Source of the DNA: UMGS1696 sp964623635
Lineage (GTDB): Bacteria > Bacillota > Clostridia > Oscillospirales > CAG-272
Assembly (NCBI GenBank): GCA_964623635.1
Contig: CAZUUA010000008.1
Span: 1-64,000 of the forward strand
Direction of reading: 5' to 3'
DNA: 64,000 nt
This document shows positions 50,777 through 59,471 of the stretch, piece by piece. The notes beneath the pieces are model-generated. The model did not search any database. It was not told the origin of the DNA and worked only from the letters and a program-made list of their open reading frames with translations. A program made the position numbers and the translations under genes. Position 1 is the stretch's first letter, and each line of letters opens with the position of its first letter.

Positions 50777-53176
50777 ATGCTTCCGTTAGACAATTTATCT
50801 GAAGCGGCCATCCGCGCACTGGTGGACTTTGGTCGTTCCCCGGAGGAGCTGTCGGTGGCCCTGCAAATGGATCTGGATTTTGATGGGAATTTCGGAGAGA
50901 GCTGGCTCGTCTACGATCCCCAGAAGAAATCGCTGATCCGTTTGCTGGCCGATCCCGATTCGATCCCCAAGGCAAGCCAATCCATGAAAAGTCATGCCCA
51001 TGACAATTTCGAACACTTCGGACAAACGCCGCCGGCCGGGTTCGTGAAGGTTCTGGACGAATTCTCCTTTGAGACCTTCTCCGACATGGTGGTGGACACC
51101 TTTATGTCCTCCAACCGGCTGCTGATGCTGAAGCACGACACCACTCGTCCCGATACGACAGGGTTGGAACGGGAAGAAGAAGAAAAGGTTTTGGAGAAAT
51201 GGAACAAGGATGCCGTCACGGAGATCGTGGGGTACTGCACCAACTCCAAGAGACAAAGACTATTCGCATTCCGGGATATTGTAGAACGGCTTTACCGTGG
51301 TGACGAGATCACGGAGGAAGACCAGATCTTCGAGCAGTTCAACCACAAATGTCCCAAGTGCGGCAGACGGTACGAGAACCAGTACCGGCGCATCTGCACC
51401 TACTGCTCCAAGAAGGGTGATCTGGTGGGTCGACTGCTTAGCTATCTGAAGCCCTTCAAGCTGCAGGTGGCAACGGTCATGTGCTGTATGCTGGCCTCCT
51501 CTGCCATATCCCTTATCAGCCCCATCATCAACGGGCAGATTTTGTACGACAGAGTCATCGACGCCGACGGCAACTGGCACACCCTGACCAAGCTGTTCAT
51601 CGTGCTGTCCGTCATTGTGGGACTGGCGCTGCTCTCTTTGGGCGTGAGCATCCTGCAGAACCGGGCCAACGCACGTCTGTCCACCCGTATGACGAAAAAC
51701 ATGAAGCAGAACGTCTTTGACTGTATGCTCCATTTGTCCCTGCGCTACTTCAACGACAACTCCACCGGTAGACTGATCAGCCGTGTCAACTACGATGCCG
51801 AGCGGATCCAGGCCTTCTACATCGATGGTCTGCCCAACTTCATCATAAACACCGTAAACCTGATCGGCCTTACCATCTTCCTGTTCTACCTCAACTGGAA
51901 AATGACCCTGATGGTGTTCGTGCCGGTGCCGATCATCATCGTGATCTTCCGGGTCATGCTGCCCAAGCTGTGGAGAATGTACTCCAAGCAGTGGCGTGCA
52001 TCGTCTTCCCTGAATTCCATGCTGGGCGACTCCCTGAACGGCGTCCGTGTGGTCAAGGCCTTTGCCAAGGAAGCCGAGGAGACCAACCGGTTCTACGGCT
52101 ATTCCCATAAGCTGTACGACGCCAACCTGCGTGTGAACGTCACGACCCTGACCATTTTCCCCATCGTCAGCCTGCTGATCGGTATGTCTTCCCAGATGAT
52201 CTGGGGCTACGGCGGTCTGTCCGTCATGGGCATGGATATGACCTACGGTGACTTCACCACGTACCTGGGCTACATCGGCATGATCTTTGGCCCTCTGCAA
52301 TTCTACTCCACCTTCACCAACCAGATCACGGACGTTATGAACGCCGCACAGCGTATGTTCGAGATCCTTGACATGGTGCCCGACATCATGGACGACAAGG
52401 ATGCGGTGGACATTCCGGAATTCAAGGGTGAGATCGAATTCAAGAACGTGAACTTCCACTACAATCCCAACCGGCCCATCCTGAAGGACGTGAACATCCA
52501 GGTGGCTGCCGGGGACAACGTGGGTCTGGTGGGACATACCGGTTCCGGTAAGAGCACCATTGCCAACCTGATCACCCGTATGTACGACACCATTTCCGGT
52601 ACCATCACCATCGACGGTGTGGACATCCGCAAGATCAAGCTGTCCTGCATCCGTCGGAATATCGCCATCGTGTCTCAGGAGATCTTCCTGTTCCGTGGCA
52701 CCATTGCGGACAACATTCGCTATGCCCGTCCGGACGCCACCATGGAAGAAGTGATCGCTGCGGCCAAGGCTGCCAATGCCCACGACTTTATCGTACGGAT
52801 GCCGGAAGGGTATGAGACCGAGGTCGGTACCGGTTCCAGATCCCTGTCCGGTGGGGAACGGCAGAGAGTTTCCATCGCCAGAGCACTGCTGATGTCTCCT
52901 TCTATCCTGATCCTGGACGAAGCTACGGCTGCTATGGACACGGAGACCGAGCGGCTCATCAGCGATGCACTTGCCAAGCTGATCAAGGGACGCACCTGTA
53001 TCTCCATTGCCCACCGTTTGTCCACACTGAAGGACTGCAACAAGCTGTTCGCCATCGAGAACGGGGAGATTGCCGAATCCGGTACACCCGAAGAGCTGAT
53101 GGCAAAGAAGGGCGTGTACTACAGGCTGTATATGCTGCAATCCGAAGCTATGAAGAAGGTACTCTCCGGTATGTGA
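50777..53176 (+). CDS. ABC exporter half with N-terminal zinc-ribbon extension (first)
   Basis: A 799-residue fusion. Residues 1 to about 190 are a soluble extension of unknown fold. A treble-Cys zinc ribbon follows (Cys192, Cys195, Cys207, Cys210: CPKCGRRYENQYRRICTYC). A six-helix exporter membrane domain spans about 225-500. The ATPase has Walker A GHTGSGKST at 586-594, signature LSGGERQRVSIARA, Walker B ILILDEATAAMD and H-loop IAHRLS. It is a type IV (MsbA-like) exporter half; the DUF1854 and second ABC genes follow within 50 bases each, so a heterodimer is likely. The ATG at 50777 follows GGAGAG. Confidence 0.9.
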   Translation: MLPLDNLSEAAIRALVDFGRSPEELSVALQMDLDFDGNFGESWLVYDPQKKSLIRLLADPDSIPKASQSMKSHAHDNFEHFGQTPPAGFVKVLDEFSFETFSDMVVDTFMSSNRLLMLKHDTTRPDTTGLEREEEEKVLEKWNKDAVTEIVGYCTNSKRQRLFAFRDIVERLYRGDEITEEDQIFEQFNHKCPKCGRRYENQYRRICTYCSKKGDLVGRLLSYLKPFKLQVATVMCCMLASSAISLISPIINGQILYDRVIDADGNWHTLTKLFIVLSVIVGLALLSLGVSILQNRANARLSTRMTKNMKQNVFDCMLHLSLRYFNDNSTGRLISRVNYDAERIQAFYIDGLPNFIINTVNLIGLTIFLFYLNWKMTLMVFVPVPIIIVIFRVMLPKLWRMYSKQWRASSSLNSMLGDSLNGVRVVKAFAKEAEETNRFYGYSHKLYDANLRVNVTTLTIFPIVSLLIGMSSQMIWGYGGLSVMGMDMTYGDFTTYLGYIGMIFGPLQFYSTFTNQITDVMNAAQRMFEILDMVPDIMDDKDAVDIPEFKGEIEFKNVNFHYNPNRPILKDVNIQVAAGDNVGLVGHTGSGKSTIANLITRMYDTISGTITIDGVDIRKIKLSCIRRNIAIVSQEIFLFRGTIADNIRYARPDATMEEVIAAAKAANAHDFIVRMPEGYETEVGTGSRSLSGGERQRVSIARALLMSPSILILDEATAAMDTETERLISDALAKLIKGRTCISIAHRLSTLKDCNKLFAIENGEIAESGTPEELMAKKGVYYRLYMLQSEAMKKVLSGM

Positions 53177-53222
53177 GCACGCAGGTGTGCTGCAGGATCG
53201 AGAGAAATTTGAGGTAATACAT

Positions 53223-53900
53223 ATGAGTACGAACGAAAAGACCGTAACCAAGGACGAAAACAAGAAGGCTGAGGTCAAGGCTGAAAACAAGAAGGCTGAG
53301 ACCAAAAAGGCCGACGCAGCAGAGACTGCCGAAGACGAGGAAGACGAAGAGGATGTGAACCCGGACGAGCTGTTCAAGCATCGGGAATCCATCGCACTGA
53401 CCCCGGACAATGCATGGTTCTCTGCTTCTACCGGCGGACTGATCTCGCTGAAGATCATCAACGCCGAAGGAGAGACCGAAGAATTCGAGCGTGTGGTGAT
53501 CCGCCGTTCCTTCCCGGTGACAGCGCCCGACGAATTTCTGTCGGTACGTGAGCCGGACTCCCGGAAAAAGGGACGTGGTTCGGAGATCGGCATGATCCGG
53601 AACATCAACGTATTCGACAAGGCCACCATCGATCTGCTGAATGCGGAGCTGGAGCTGCGGTACTTCACACCGGAGATCAAGAAGATCACAGCCGCCAAGG
53701 AAAAGTTCGGCTACTGCTACTGGGAAGCAGACACCAGTGCCGGACACGTATCCTTTGTTTTGAACAATCCCTTCTCCAACATCCGGAAGCTGGAGGACGG
53801 CCGTATCCTGATCGCCGACATGGACGGTAACTGCTTCCTGATCCCCAATCCGGAGGCCCTGGACCGTCAGAGCTACAAGGTCATCGAGATCTATATCTAA
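53223..53900 (+). CDS. DUF1854 family protein
   Basis: A 225-residue cytoplasmic protein between the two ABC halves. Residues 1-50 are charged and repetitive (ENKKAEVKAENKKAETKKADAAE..EDEEDEED), probably disordered. The DUF1854 domain covers about 55-225 with GGLISLKIINAEGETEEFERVVIRRSFPVT, EIGMIRNINVFDKATIDLLNAELELRYFTP and NIRKLEDGRILIADMDGN. The domain is found with exporter-type ABC genes in distant bacteria, including cyanophycin gene clusters, but has no proven activity. GAGG ahead of the ATG at 53223. Probably an accessory subunit of the exporter. Confidence 0.88.
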   Translation: MSTNEKTVTKDENKKAEVKAENKKAETKKADAAETAEDEEDEEDVNPDELFKHRESIALTPDNAWFSASTGGLISLKIINAEGETEEFERVVIRRSFPVTAPDEFLSVREPDSRKKGRGSEIGMIRNINVFDKATIDLLNAELELRYFTPEIKKITAAKEKFGYCYWEADTSAGHVSFVLNNPFSNIRKLEDGRILIADMDGNCFLIPNPEALDRQSYKVIEIYI

Positions 53901-53954
53901 GCGTAACGAGCAAGTCTACCCTCTTACTTTTCTCCCAATGGAGGTATAAAACCC

Positions 53955-56234
53955 ATGAAACTCATGTACGATCTGCCACAGGTGGACGAGGCTGCCTATC
54001 AGTCTGTCTCTGCCGGTGAAAAGAGAATGTACTGCGTTCCCTTCAATATGTATGAGGATCGCTTTGTGGCGGGCTGGACGGTCGTTACAGATAAGCACAT
54101 CTACTGTATCTTAGACGGCAAAGTCCTGTCCACCACCGATTTGTCCCGCTGCACCGTATTTTCCACAGAAGTCCTGTACGGCAACTGTGCCTTCTATGCG
54201 TGTGTCGATGGGATCACTACCCTGGTCTGCCGGTTCCTGTCCGGCCGTAACCTGTCCCGGTATTCCGTGCTGGTGAACGCCTGTGAAGCACTGGCAGAAA
54301 AGCTGCGCAACAAGGAAGCGCCCGGTGAGCCGGTGACCAACGACGAGAGAGAACGGTTCTGCCCCAAGTGCGGTCGTCCCTTCGTAGCCGGCACCACGGT
54401 TTGTCCTTTCTGCCGGGACACCAAGGAAGTGTACAAAAAGCTGTGGGCCCTGACCAAAGGTATGCGGCTCATGCTGTTCTTCCCACTGTTTGTGTCCTTC
54501 TTTACCCTGGCCATCCAGTTCATTCTGCCGGCCATCCAGAAGATCGCCGTAAACGATTATCTGACCAACAAATCCATCTATCGGGAAGGCATCTCCTTCT
54601 CCGACCCGAACCTGCAGGCGTTCCTGCTGATCTTTGTTGCCATCATCTCCATCGACCTGTTCCAGCGTGCCATCGGCGTGATCCAAAGCCGGTTGTCTGC
54701 TATCTCCGGTAACAAGTTCACCCTGATGATGCGGACGCTGCTCTACGAAAAGATCCAGACCCTGTCCATTGCGTCCATCCAGAAAAAGTCTACCGGTGAC
54801 CTGATGGGTCGTATCACCGGCGACGTAAACGTGGTACAGGGCTTTATGACCGGTCAGTTGCCGTCCCTGTTCTCCATGGGTGCATCCTTCGTGCTGGCGC
54901 TGGTATTCCTGCTGATCCTGGACCCGGTCATGAGCTTGTTCGTGTTCGTGCCCATTCCGCTGGTGGTATTCTTAGTATACAAATTCTGGGACACCATGCA
55001 GAACCGGAACCGGAAAGGCTGGGTGCTGGGCTACCATGTGAACCTGTTCTTACAGGACATTCTGAACGGTATCCGTGTGGTCAAGACCTTTGGTAACGAA
55101 GAGCGTGAGATCACCAAGTTCAACGACAAGACCGATGCAGCCGCCGTGCAGAACGAATCCAATGCCAAGCTGTACGACACTGTGTTCCCGCTGCTGAGCT
55201 TTGTGGTGCGTTTTGGTTCCTACCTGATCCTGTTCTACGGGAACTACAAGCTGTTCACCGGCGACATGAACTACGGTGACCTGCACCAGTTCAACTCCTA
55301 CGCCAACATCATCTACGGGCCGCTGATCACCATCACGTTCATTCCCCGTCAGGTATCCGCATTCCTGACCTCGCTGGGTAAGGTGCTGGAGATCCTGGAA
55401 GAAGAACCGGAAGTATCCGATATCGGGCTGCCTATCGATATCAACATCGAAGGTGACGTGTCCATCAAGAACGTGACCTTCGGCTACGACTCCTACAACC
55501 CGGTACTGCAGAACATCAACCTGGACGTGAAGAAGGGTGAGATGATCGGTATCGTGGGCCACTCCGGCTGTGGTAAGACCACGCTGATCAACCTGCTGAT
55601 GCGTCTGTACGACGTAAACGAAGGTGAGATTTGCATCGACGACGTCAACATCAAGGACATCTCCCAGAATGCGCTCCGTTCTCAGATCGGTGTCGTGCTG
55701 CAGGAGACCCACCTGTTCTCCGGTTCCATCCGAGACAACATCAAGTACGCCAAGCCTCTGGCGTCGGATGAAGAAGTGGTAGCGGCTGCCAAGATGGCCA
55801 ATGCCCACGACTTTATCGTGAACCTGCCCGAAGGCTACAACACCATGGTCGGCGAAAAGGGCTATTCCCTGTCCGGTGGTGAGCGGCAGAGAGTTGCCAT
55901 TGCCCGTGCACTGATCCACAATCCGAAGATCCTGATCCTGGACGAAGCTACGGCTGCGCTGGATACCGAAACCGAAAAGCTGATCCAGGACGCCATCAAC
56001 AAGCTGTCCAAGGACCGTACCACCTTTGCCATCGCCCACAGATTGTCCACCCTGCGGAATGCAGACCGACTGATCGTGCTGGACAAGGGGCACCTGGTAG
56101 AATGCGGTACACATCAGGAGCTGCTGGATCTGAAGGGCTTCTACTGGAAGCTGGTTATGGCACAGCGACAGGGCTCCGGTTTTGCCAAGAAAAAGAAAAC
56201 CGCAGAACCCGTAGCTGCAGCAGCTACCAAATAA
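53955..56234 (+). CDS. ABC exporter half with N-terminal zinc-ribbon extension (second)
   Basis: A 759-residue fusion with the same plan as the first half but divergent sequence: a PH-like or beta-rich soluble start (about 1-120, KHIYCILDGKVLSTTDLSRC), a zinc ribbon (Cys136, Cys139, Cys150, Cys153: CPKCGRPFVAGTTVCPFC), a six-helix membrane domain (about 170-480) and an ATPase with Walker A GHSGCGKTT, signature LSGGERQRVAIARA, Walker B ILILDEATAALD and AHRLSTL. Both halves look catalytically complete. GGAGG ahead of the ATG. A terminator follows. Confidence 0.9.
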   Translation: MKLMYDLPQVDEAAYQSVSAGEKRMYCVPFNMYEDRFVAGWTVVTDKHIYCILDGKVLSTTDLSRCTVFSTEVLYGNCAFYACVDGITTLVCRFLSGRNLSRYSVLVNACEALAEKLRNKEAPGEPVTNDERERFCPKCGRPFVAGTTVCPFCRDTKEVYKKLWALTKGMRLMLFFPLFVSFFTLAIQFILPAIQKIAVNDYLTNKSIYREGISFSDPNLQAFLLIFVAIISIDLFQRAIGVIQSRLSAISGNKFTLMMRTLLYEKIQTLSIASIQKKSTGDLMGRITGDVNVVQGFMTGQLPSLFSMGASFVLALVFLLILDPVMSLFVFVPIPLVVFLVYKFWDTMQNRNRKGWVLGYHVNLFLQDILNGIRVVKTFGNEEREITKFNDKTDAAAVQNESNAKLYDTVFPLLSFVVRFGSYLILFYGNYKLFTGDMNYGDLHQFNSYANIIYGPLITITFIPRQVSAFLTSLGKVLEILEEEPEVSDIGLPIDINIEGDVSIKNVTFGYDSYNPVLQNINLDVKKGEMIGIVGHSGCGKTTLINLLMRLYDVNEGEICIDDVNIKDISQNALRSQIGVVLQETHLFSGSIRDNIKYAKPLASDEEVVAAAKMANAHDFIVNLPEGYNTMVGEKGYSLSGGERQRVAIARALIHNPKILILDEATAALDTETEKLIQDAINKLSKDRTTFAIAHRLSTLRNADRLIVLDKGHLVECGTHQELLDLKGFYWKLVMAQRQGSGFAKKKKTAEPVAAAATK

Positions 56235-56247
56235 AATCAAAACGGAG

Positions 56248-56310
56248 AAATACCACGTTTGTGCGGACCTTTCCCATGGGAAGTCTACCACCAAACGTGG
56301 TATTCTTTTT
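56248..56310 (+). terminator. Terminator of the ABC-DUF1854-ABC operon
   Basis: AATACCACGTTTG and CAAACGTGGTATT form a 13-bp stem followed by CTTTTT. Confidence 0.8.
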
Positions 56311-56315
56311 GCACA

Positions 56316-56358
56316 TAAAAATACGGTACGACCCACCGAAGAGCCTGTACCGTATTTA
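56316..56358 (-). terminator. Terminator of the xylanase gene
   Basis: AAATACGGTAC and GTACCGTATTT, 11 bp, with a T run on the minus strand. Confidence 0.75.
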
Positions 56359-56373
56359 CATTGCCAAATTCGA

Positions 56374-57711
56374 TTATTTTACCACAATTCTCGTCTTGTT
56401 GCCGCTGTCCTTGGTCAGGTGGATCTGCTGTGCAGTCTGGCCGTTGATGGTGCAGTCGTACTTGCCCCAGAAACCGTTCCAGCTTACCCAACCCCCTTCG
56501 TCTGTGGTCAGGTCTACCTCGGTGTGCCAGGTCTCGTGGAACAGCTTGCGCAGCATATAGTACGCCGGCTTGGGGGTCATGTCAAAGCGGCACAGACCGG
56601 CACGGAAGTAGTTCTCGCCGGCCTTCATGTCACCCTGCGGTGCAAAGGCTGCGTAGCCGTCCACCAGGTTCCAGTAGATCGTCGCTTCCATAGCAGGATG
56701 GGAGAACCAGATCTCCATGAGGTACCGCAGTACTTCGGCCTGCAGCTCTTCGTCCTCCGGCAGATCGGTGTAACAGGGAATGGTGATCTCCGTGATCTGC
56801 ATGGGCAGACCCAGCTTGGCATAGGTGTCCATGACGTTGTATAAGTGAGAAGGCGTATAGTAAGGCTTGGTATCTCTTTCTTCATTCTCCGCACGGAAGA
56901 ACATATGGAACTGCATACCGACCGCATCGATGGGGGTACCCTTATCCAGTGCCCGTTCGATCTGCTGGTAGTAGGGACCTCTCTGCCAGGAGAACAGGCT
57001 GGTCCACGCATGGGAAGCTTCGTTGATGATCAGCTCATTGTTGGGCAAATGCCGTCTGGCGGTGTTGAAGCTCCATTCCACCACATCTCTGGCGGTGAAG
57101 AGCTGGCTGCTCTTGCGGCCCTGTGCATAGGTGTCGTACTTGCCGCAGTACAGCTCGTTGGTCACTTCCCAGCTGGGGATCACGTCCCGATACCGTTCGG
57201 CGCATTCCCGGATCCGCTTGTCCATCGCACGCTTGATGCCGGTGATGCTGTCGGGTGCCCACAGGGGAGTCCACTGGTCGTAGTTCAGGCAGTGGCACTT
57301 GGGGGTGATGCCGACTTCTTTACAATAGTCAACACACAGGTCCGGTGCGGGTCTGCGGTATACCTTGGGAGAATCGGCAGCAAAACGAGGCTGTCCTTCC
57401 ACAGGCTCCAGGTCACTCCAATAGAAGGGGACCGTTGCCAGGTTGAAGATCTGGGGGAACAGCTCACGGTAGGCCTGGTTCTTCTCGGCACATTCAAATT
57501 CCTCCAGCATGAAGATGTTGGCGCCCATTTTGAAATCATGATCCTTCAGGTTCAGGTGGATCTTGGCACCGGCGATGGGCTTGCCTGCTTCGTCCACCAC
57601 CTGCAGGGATCCTTTGCCGGTTCTATGATGCCGGATGCTATAGTCCAGGCGATCCTTGATCAGATCCTCTTCCCGGCGAAATCCAGCTAAGATCGTATCG
57701 GTTCTGCTCAT
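56374..57711 (-). CDS. GH10 endo-1,4-beta-xylanase (cytoplasmic)
   Basis: A 445-residue GH10 enzyme with no signal peptide, so it probably cleaves imported xylo-oligosaccharides. A short beta domain (about 30-60) precedes the barrel. Acid/base Glu186 in SWEVTNELYCG and nucleophile Glu308 in QITEITIPC; other GH10 landmarks are KCHCLNYDQWTPLW and the C-terminal LVDGYAAF. GGAGG eight bases ahead of the ATG, and a good promoter. A C-terminal tail of about 50 residues is beta-rich. It stands alone between two terminators. Confidence 0.93.
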   Translation of the reverse strand: MSRTDTILAGFRREEDLIKDRLDYSIRHHRTGKGSLQVVDEAGKPIAGAKIHLNLKDHDFKMGANIFMLEEFECAEKNQAYRELFPQIFNLATVPFYWSDLEPVEGQPRFAADSPKVYRRPAPDLCVDYCKEVGITPKCHCLNYDQWTPLWAPDSITGIKRAMDKRIRECAERYRDVIPSWEVTNELYCGKYDTYAQGRKSSQLFTARDVVEWSFNTARRHLPNNELIINEASHAWTSLFSWQRGPYYQQIERALDKGTPIDAVGMQFHMFFRAENEERDTKPYYTPSHLYNVMDTYAKLGLPMQITEITIPCYTDLPEDEELQAEVLRYLMEIWFSHPAMEATIYWNLVDGYAAFAPQGDMKAGENYFRAGLCRFDMTPKPAYYMLRKLFHETWHTEVDLTTDEGGWVSWNGFWGKYDCTINGQTAQQIHLTKDSGNKTRIVVK

Positions 57712-57747
57712 AAATGCAGCCTCCTTGCACGCATAAGATGTAGGATT

Positions 57748-57776
57748 AGTATACCATATTTATATGAAAAAGTCAA
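57748..57776 (-). promoter_or_regulatory. Sigma-A promoter of the xylanase gene
   Basis: Minus strand TTGACT (57771-57776) and TATACT (57748-57753), 17-base spacer. Confidence 0.8.
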
Positions 57777-57840
57777 GGGAAAATCAGATATACGATGGCA
57801 GCGTGGGGAATCAAAATGATTCTGCAGCGATACCCATATA

Positions 57841-57878
57841 GAAAATGGGTACAAGGCATTCGTTGACCTTGCACCCAT
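57841..57878 (-). terminator. Terminator of the ABC-CotH operon
   Basis: Minus strand ATGGGTGCAAGG and CCTTGTACCCAT (one G-U) followed by TTTTC. Confidence 0.75.
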
Positions 57879-57902
57879 CTATGTGACTTCTTACCTCTGC
57901 CT

Positions 57903-59471
57903 TTACGAAAGCATCGCTTCGTCCAGCCAGGCGATCCGGCCTTCGAACCAATCTACCAGAAACTGCAGATTTTCATCGTAGTCCAGTGTGGGTTCCATGT
58001 GATACGGGGAATAGCGGCCGTATAGATCCCAGCCACCTTCCTCGTAGTTGCGCCGGAACGATGCGTCGTATTTGTCTATGTACTGCCCGATCCGGCTCCG
58101 ACCCAGCTCGTTGTCTGCGTAGATATTCTCGAACAGTGCGTGCTGCTCCCGGTATCGTTCGTTCACCATTTCCGTAAAGCCTTCCTGATGCTCGAACAGT
58201 GCGCCAAACCAGCCTTGCCGGTTCCAGAAGCCATGGGTGCTGTCGCCGCTGTTGTCCCCTCGTCCTTCGATGTTCAAATAGATCTTGTACCCTTCCTCGT
58301 CCACGTACGGCGATACGTTCCCGGACGACAGGTCAAAGTCCCACACAGGCCCGGCATACAGCTTGTTTCCCTTGATAAAATACCGTGTGGAAAAGCTATT
58401 GCTGTCCAGATTTTTGGTCACCTCTAAGGTCAGGTACACGTTCACGAAGGAATCCAGATCAAAATAGTCTTCCCCGTGGCCTTCCAGCAGCGCCGTTTCT
58501 GCTGCGGCTAAAAATGTATCCAGCCACGAGCGCATCTCCTCCGGCACGTCCTCCGGCTCATCCACCTTGAACCGCAGCCCCAGGGACGTCACCAGATAAT
58601 AGCTGCCATCGTCCCGGTTGCCGTCGATCTCCAGGATGCATTCGTGCCCGGTGGTATCGACGTCCACACGGGTCTTTTTGTCGGTCACCGCTTCCACCAG
58701 ATCATAGGTGCCCTTGTACTTGCCGTTGAAGAATACCTCCACCACCTTGGTTTTCATGGTGTAGGGCGCACCCAGATCCGCTGCCAAGGTCAGACCGATG
58801 CTGCTGCGGAGCATGGTTTTGTCGTGGAGATTGGCAAGCAGATTCCACCGTTTACCCTTGCCCATGCCAAAGAGACTTTCCGATTCCGATAATTTGATCG
58901 CATAGGGAAACTTGGGACCTGCCGCCGTGCTGTTTCCCCGGACACGGATCTGGCAGTCGGTCATGGACAGGGATTCGCCGTCTTCCCCGACAGCAGGCAC
59001 GAACCCCAGTCGACAACCGTAGTATTCTCTGGATACCTCCGTGCGGTTGTCGTCCATGGTGATGTACACCCGTGCCACGTCTCCCTGCTTCAGGGTCAGT
59101 ATCTGGGACGCTTCCACGATCTGGAGATACATGGCTTCCAGCTCCCCTTGGGTCAGGTCGTCCCGCATGAGCTCGAACCGCATGGCCGTCTGATATTCCC
59201 GATAGACCGACATGGCTTCCTCGTCATAGTCCGACAGTCGGTGCACCAGATCCAATGCGTTGGTACAGGCTCGCTTGGCGTCAAAGGCACTCTCGAACTG
59301 CCACCGGCTCTCCGGCAGCGGTACGTTTTCGTCAGCTGCGGTCTCCGTCTCCGGGTAGATTTCCTGGTTCCGGCACCCGGTCAGCAGCACGGTCGGCAGA
59401 CTTGTCAGCAGGAGCACCAGCACCAGCGTGGTCTTCCATGGGCTTGCCTTGCGGGAATGGTTCCTTTCCAT
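57903..59471 (-). CDS. CotH-like kinase-fold lipoprotein
   Basis: A 522-residue lipoprotein: signal helix TTLVLVLLLTSLPTVLLTGC with lipobox LLTGC near residue 33. The CotH domain is recognised by CQIRVRGNSTAAGPKFPYAIKLSE, GKGKRWNLLANLHDKTMLRSSIGLTLA, VEVFFNGKYKGTYDLVEAV and GPVWDFDLSSGN. CotH of Bacillus is an atypical protein kinase of spore coat; in other bacteria relatives are surface proteins of unknown target. The ATG at 59471 gives the classic signal peptide; its ribosome site is weak. Its first 47 codons lie inside the 3' end of the upstream ABC gene in another frame, a 140-base overlap, so translation is probably coupled. Confidence 0.85.
   Translation of the reverse strand: MERNHSRKASPWKTTLVLVLLLTSLPTVLLTGCRNQEIYPETETAADENVPLPESRWQFESAFDAKRACTNALDLVHRLSDYDEEAMSVYREYQTAMRFELMRDDLTQGELEAMYLQIVEASQILTLKQGDVARVYITMDDNRTEVSREYYGCRLGFVPAVGEDGESLSMTDCQIRVRGNSTAAGPKFPYAIKLSESESLFGMGKGKRWNLLANLHDKTMLRSSIGLTLAADLGAPYTMKTKVVEVFFNGKYKGTYDLVEAVTDKKTRVDVDTTGHECILEIDGNRDDGSYYLVTSLGLRFKVDEPEDVPEEMRSWLDTFLAAAETALLEGHGEDYFDLDSFVNVYLTLEVTKNLDSNSFSTRYFIKGNKLYAGPVWDFDLSSGNVSPYVDEEGYKIYLNIEGRGDNSGDSTHGFWNRQGWFGALFEHQEGFTEMVNERYREQHALFENIYADNELGRSRIGQYIDKYDASFRRNYEEGGWDLYGRYSPYHMEPTLDYDENLQFLVDWFEGRIAWLDEAMLS

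Noticed and set aside
51260..53698. 812-residue leftward open frame opposite the first ABC exporter half
   Set aside because: Antisense shadow of a certain gene, with His/Val/Gly-rich composition typical of such shadows.
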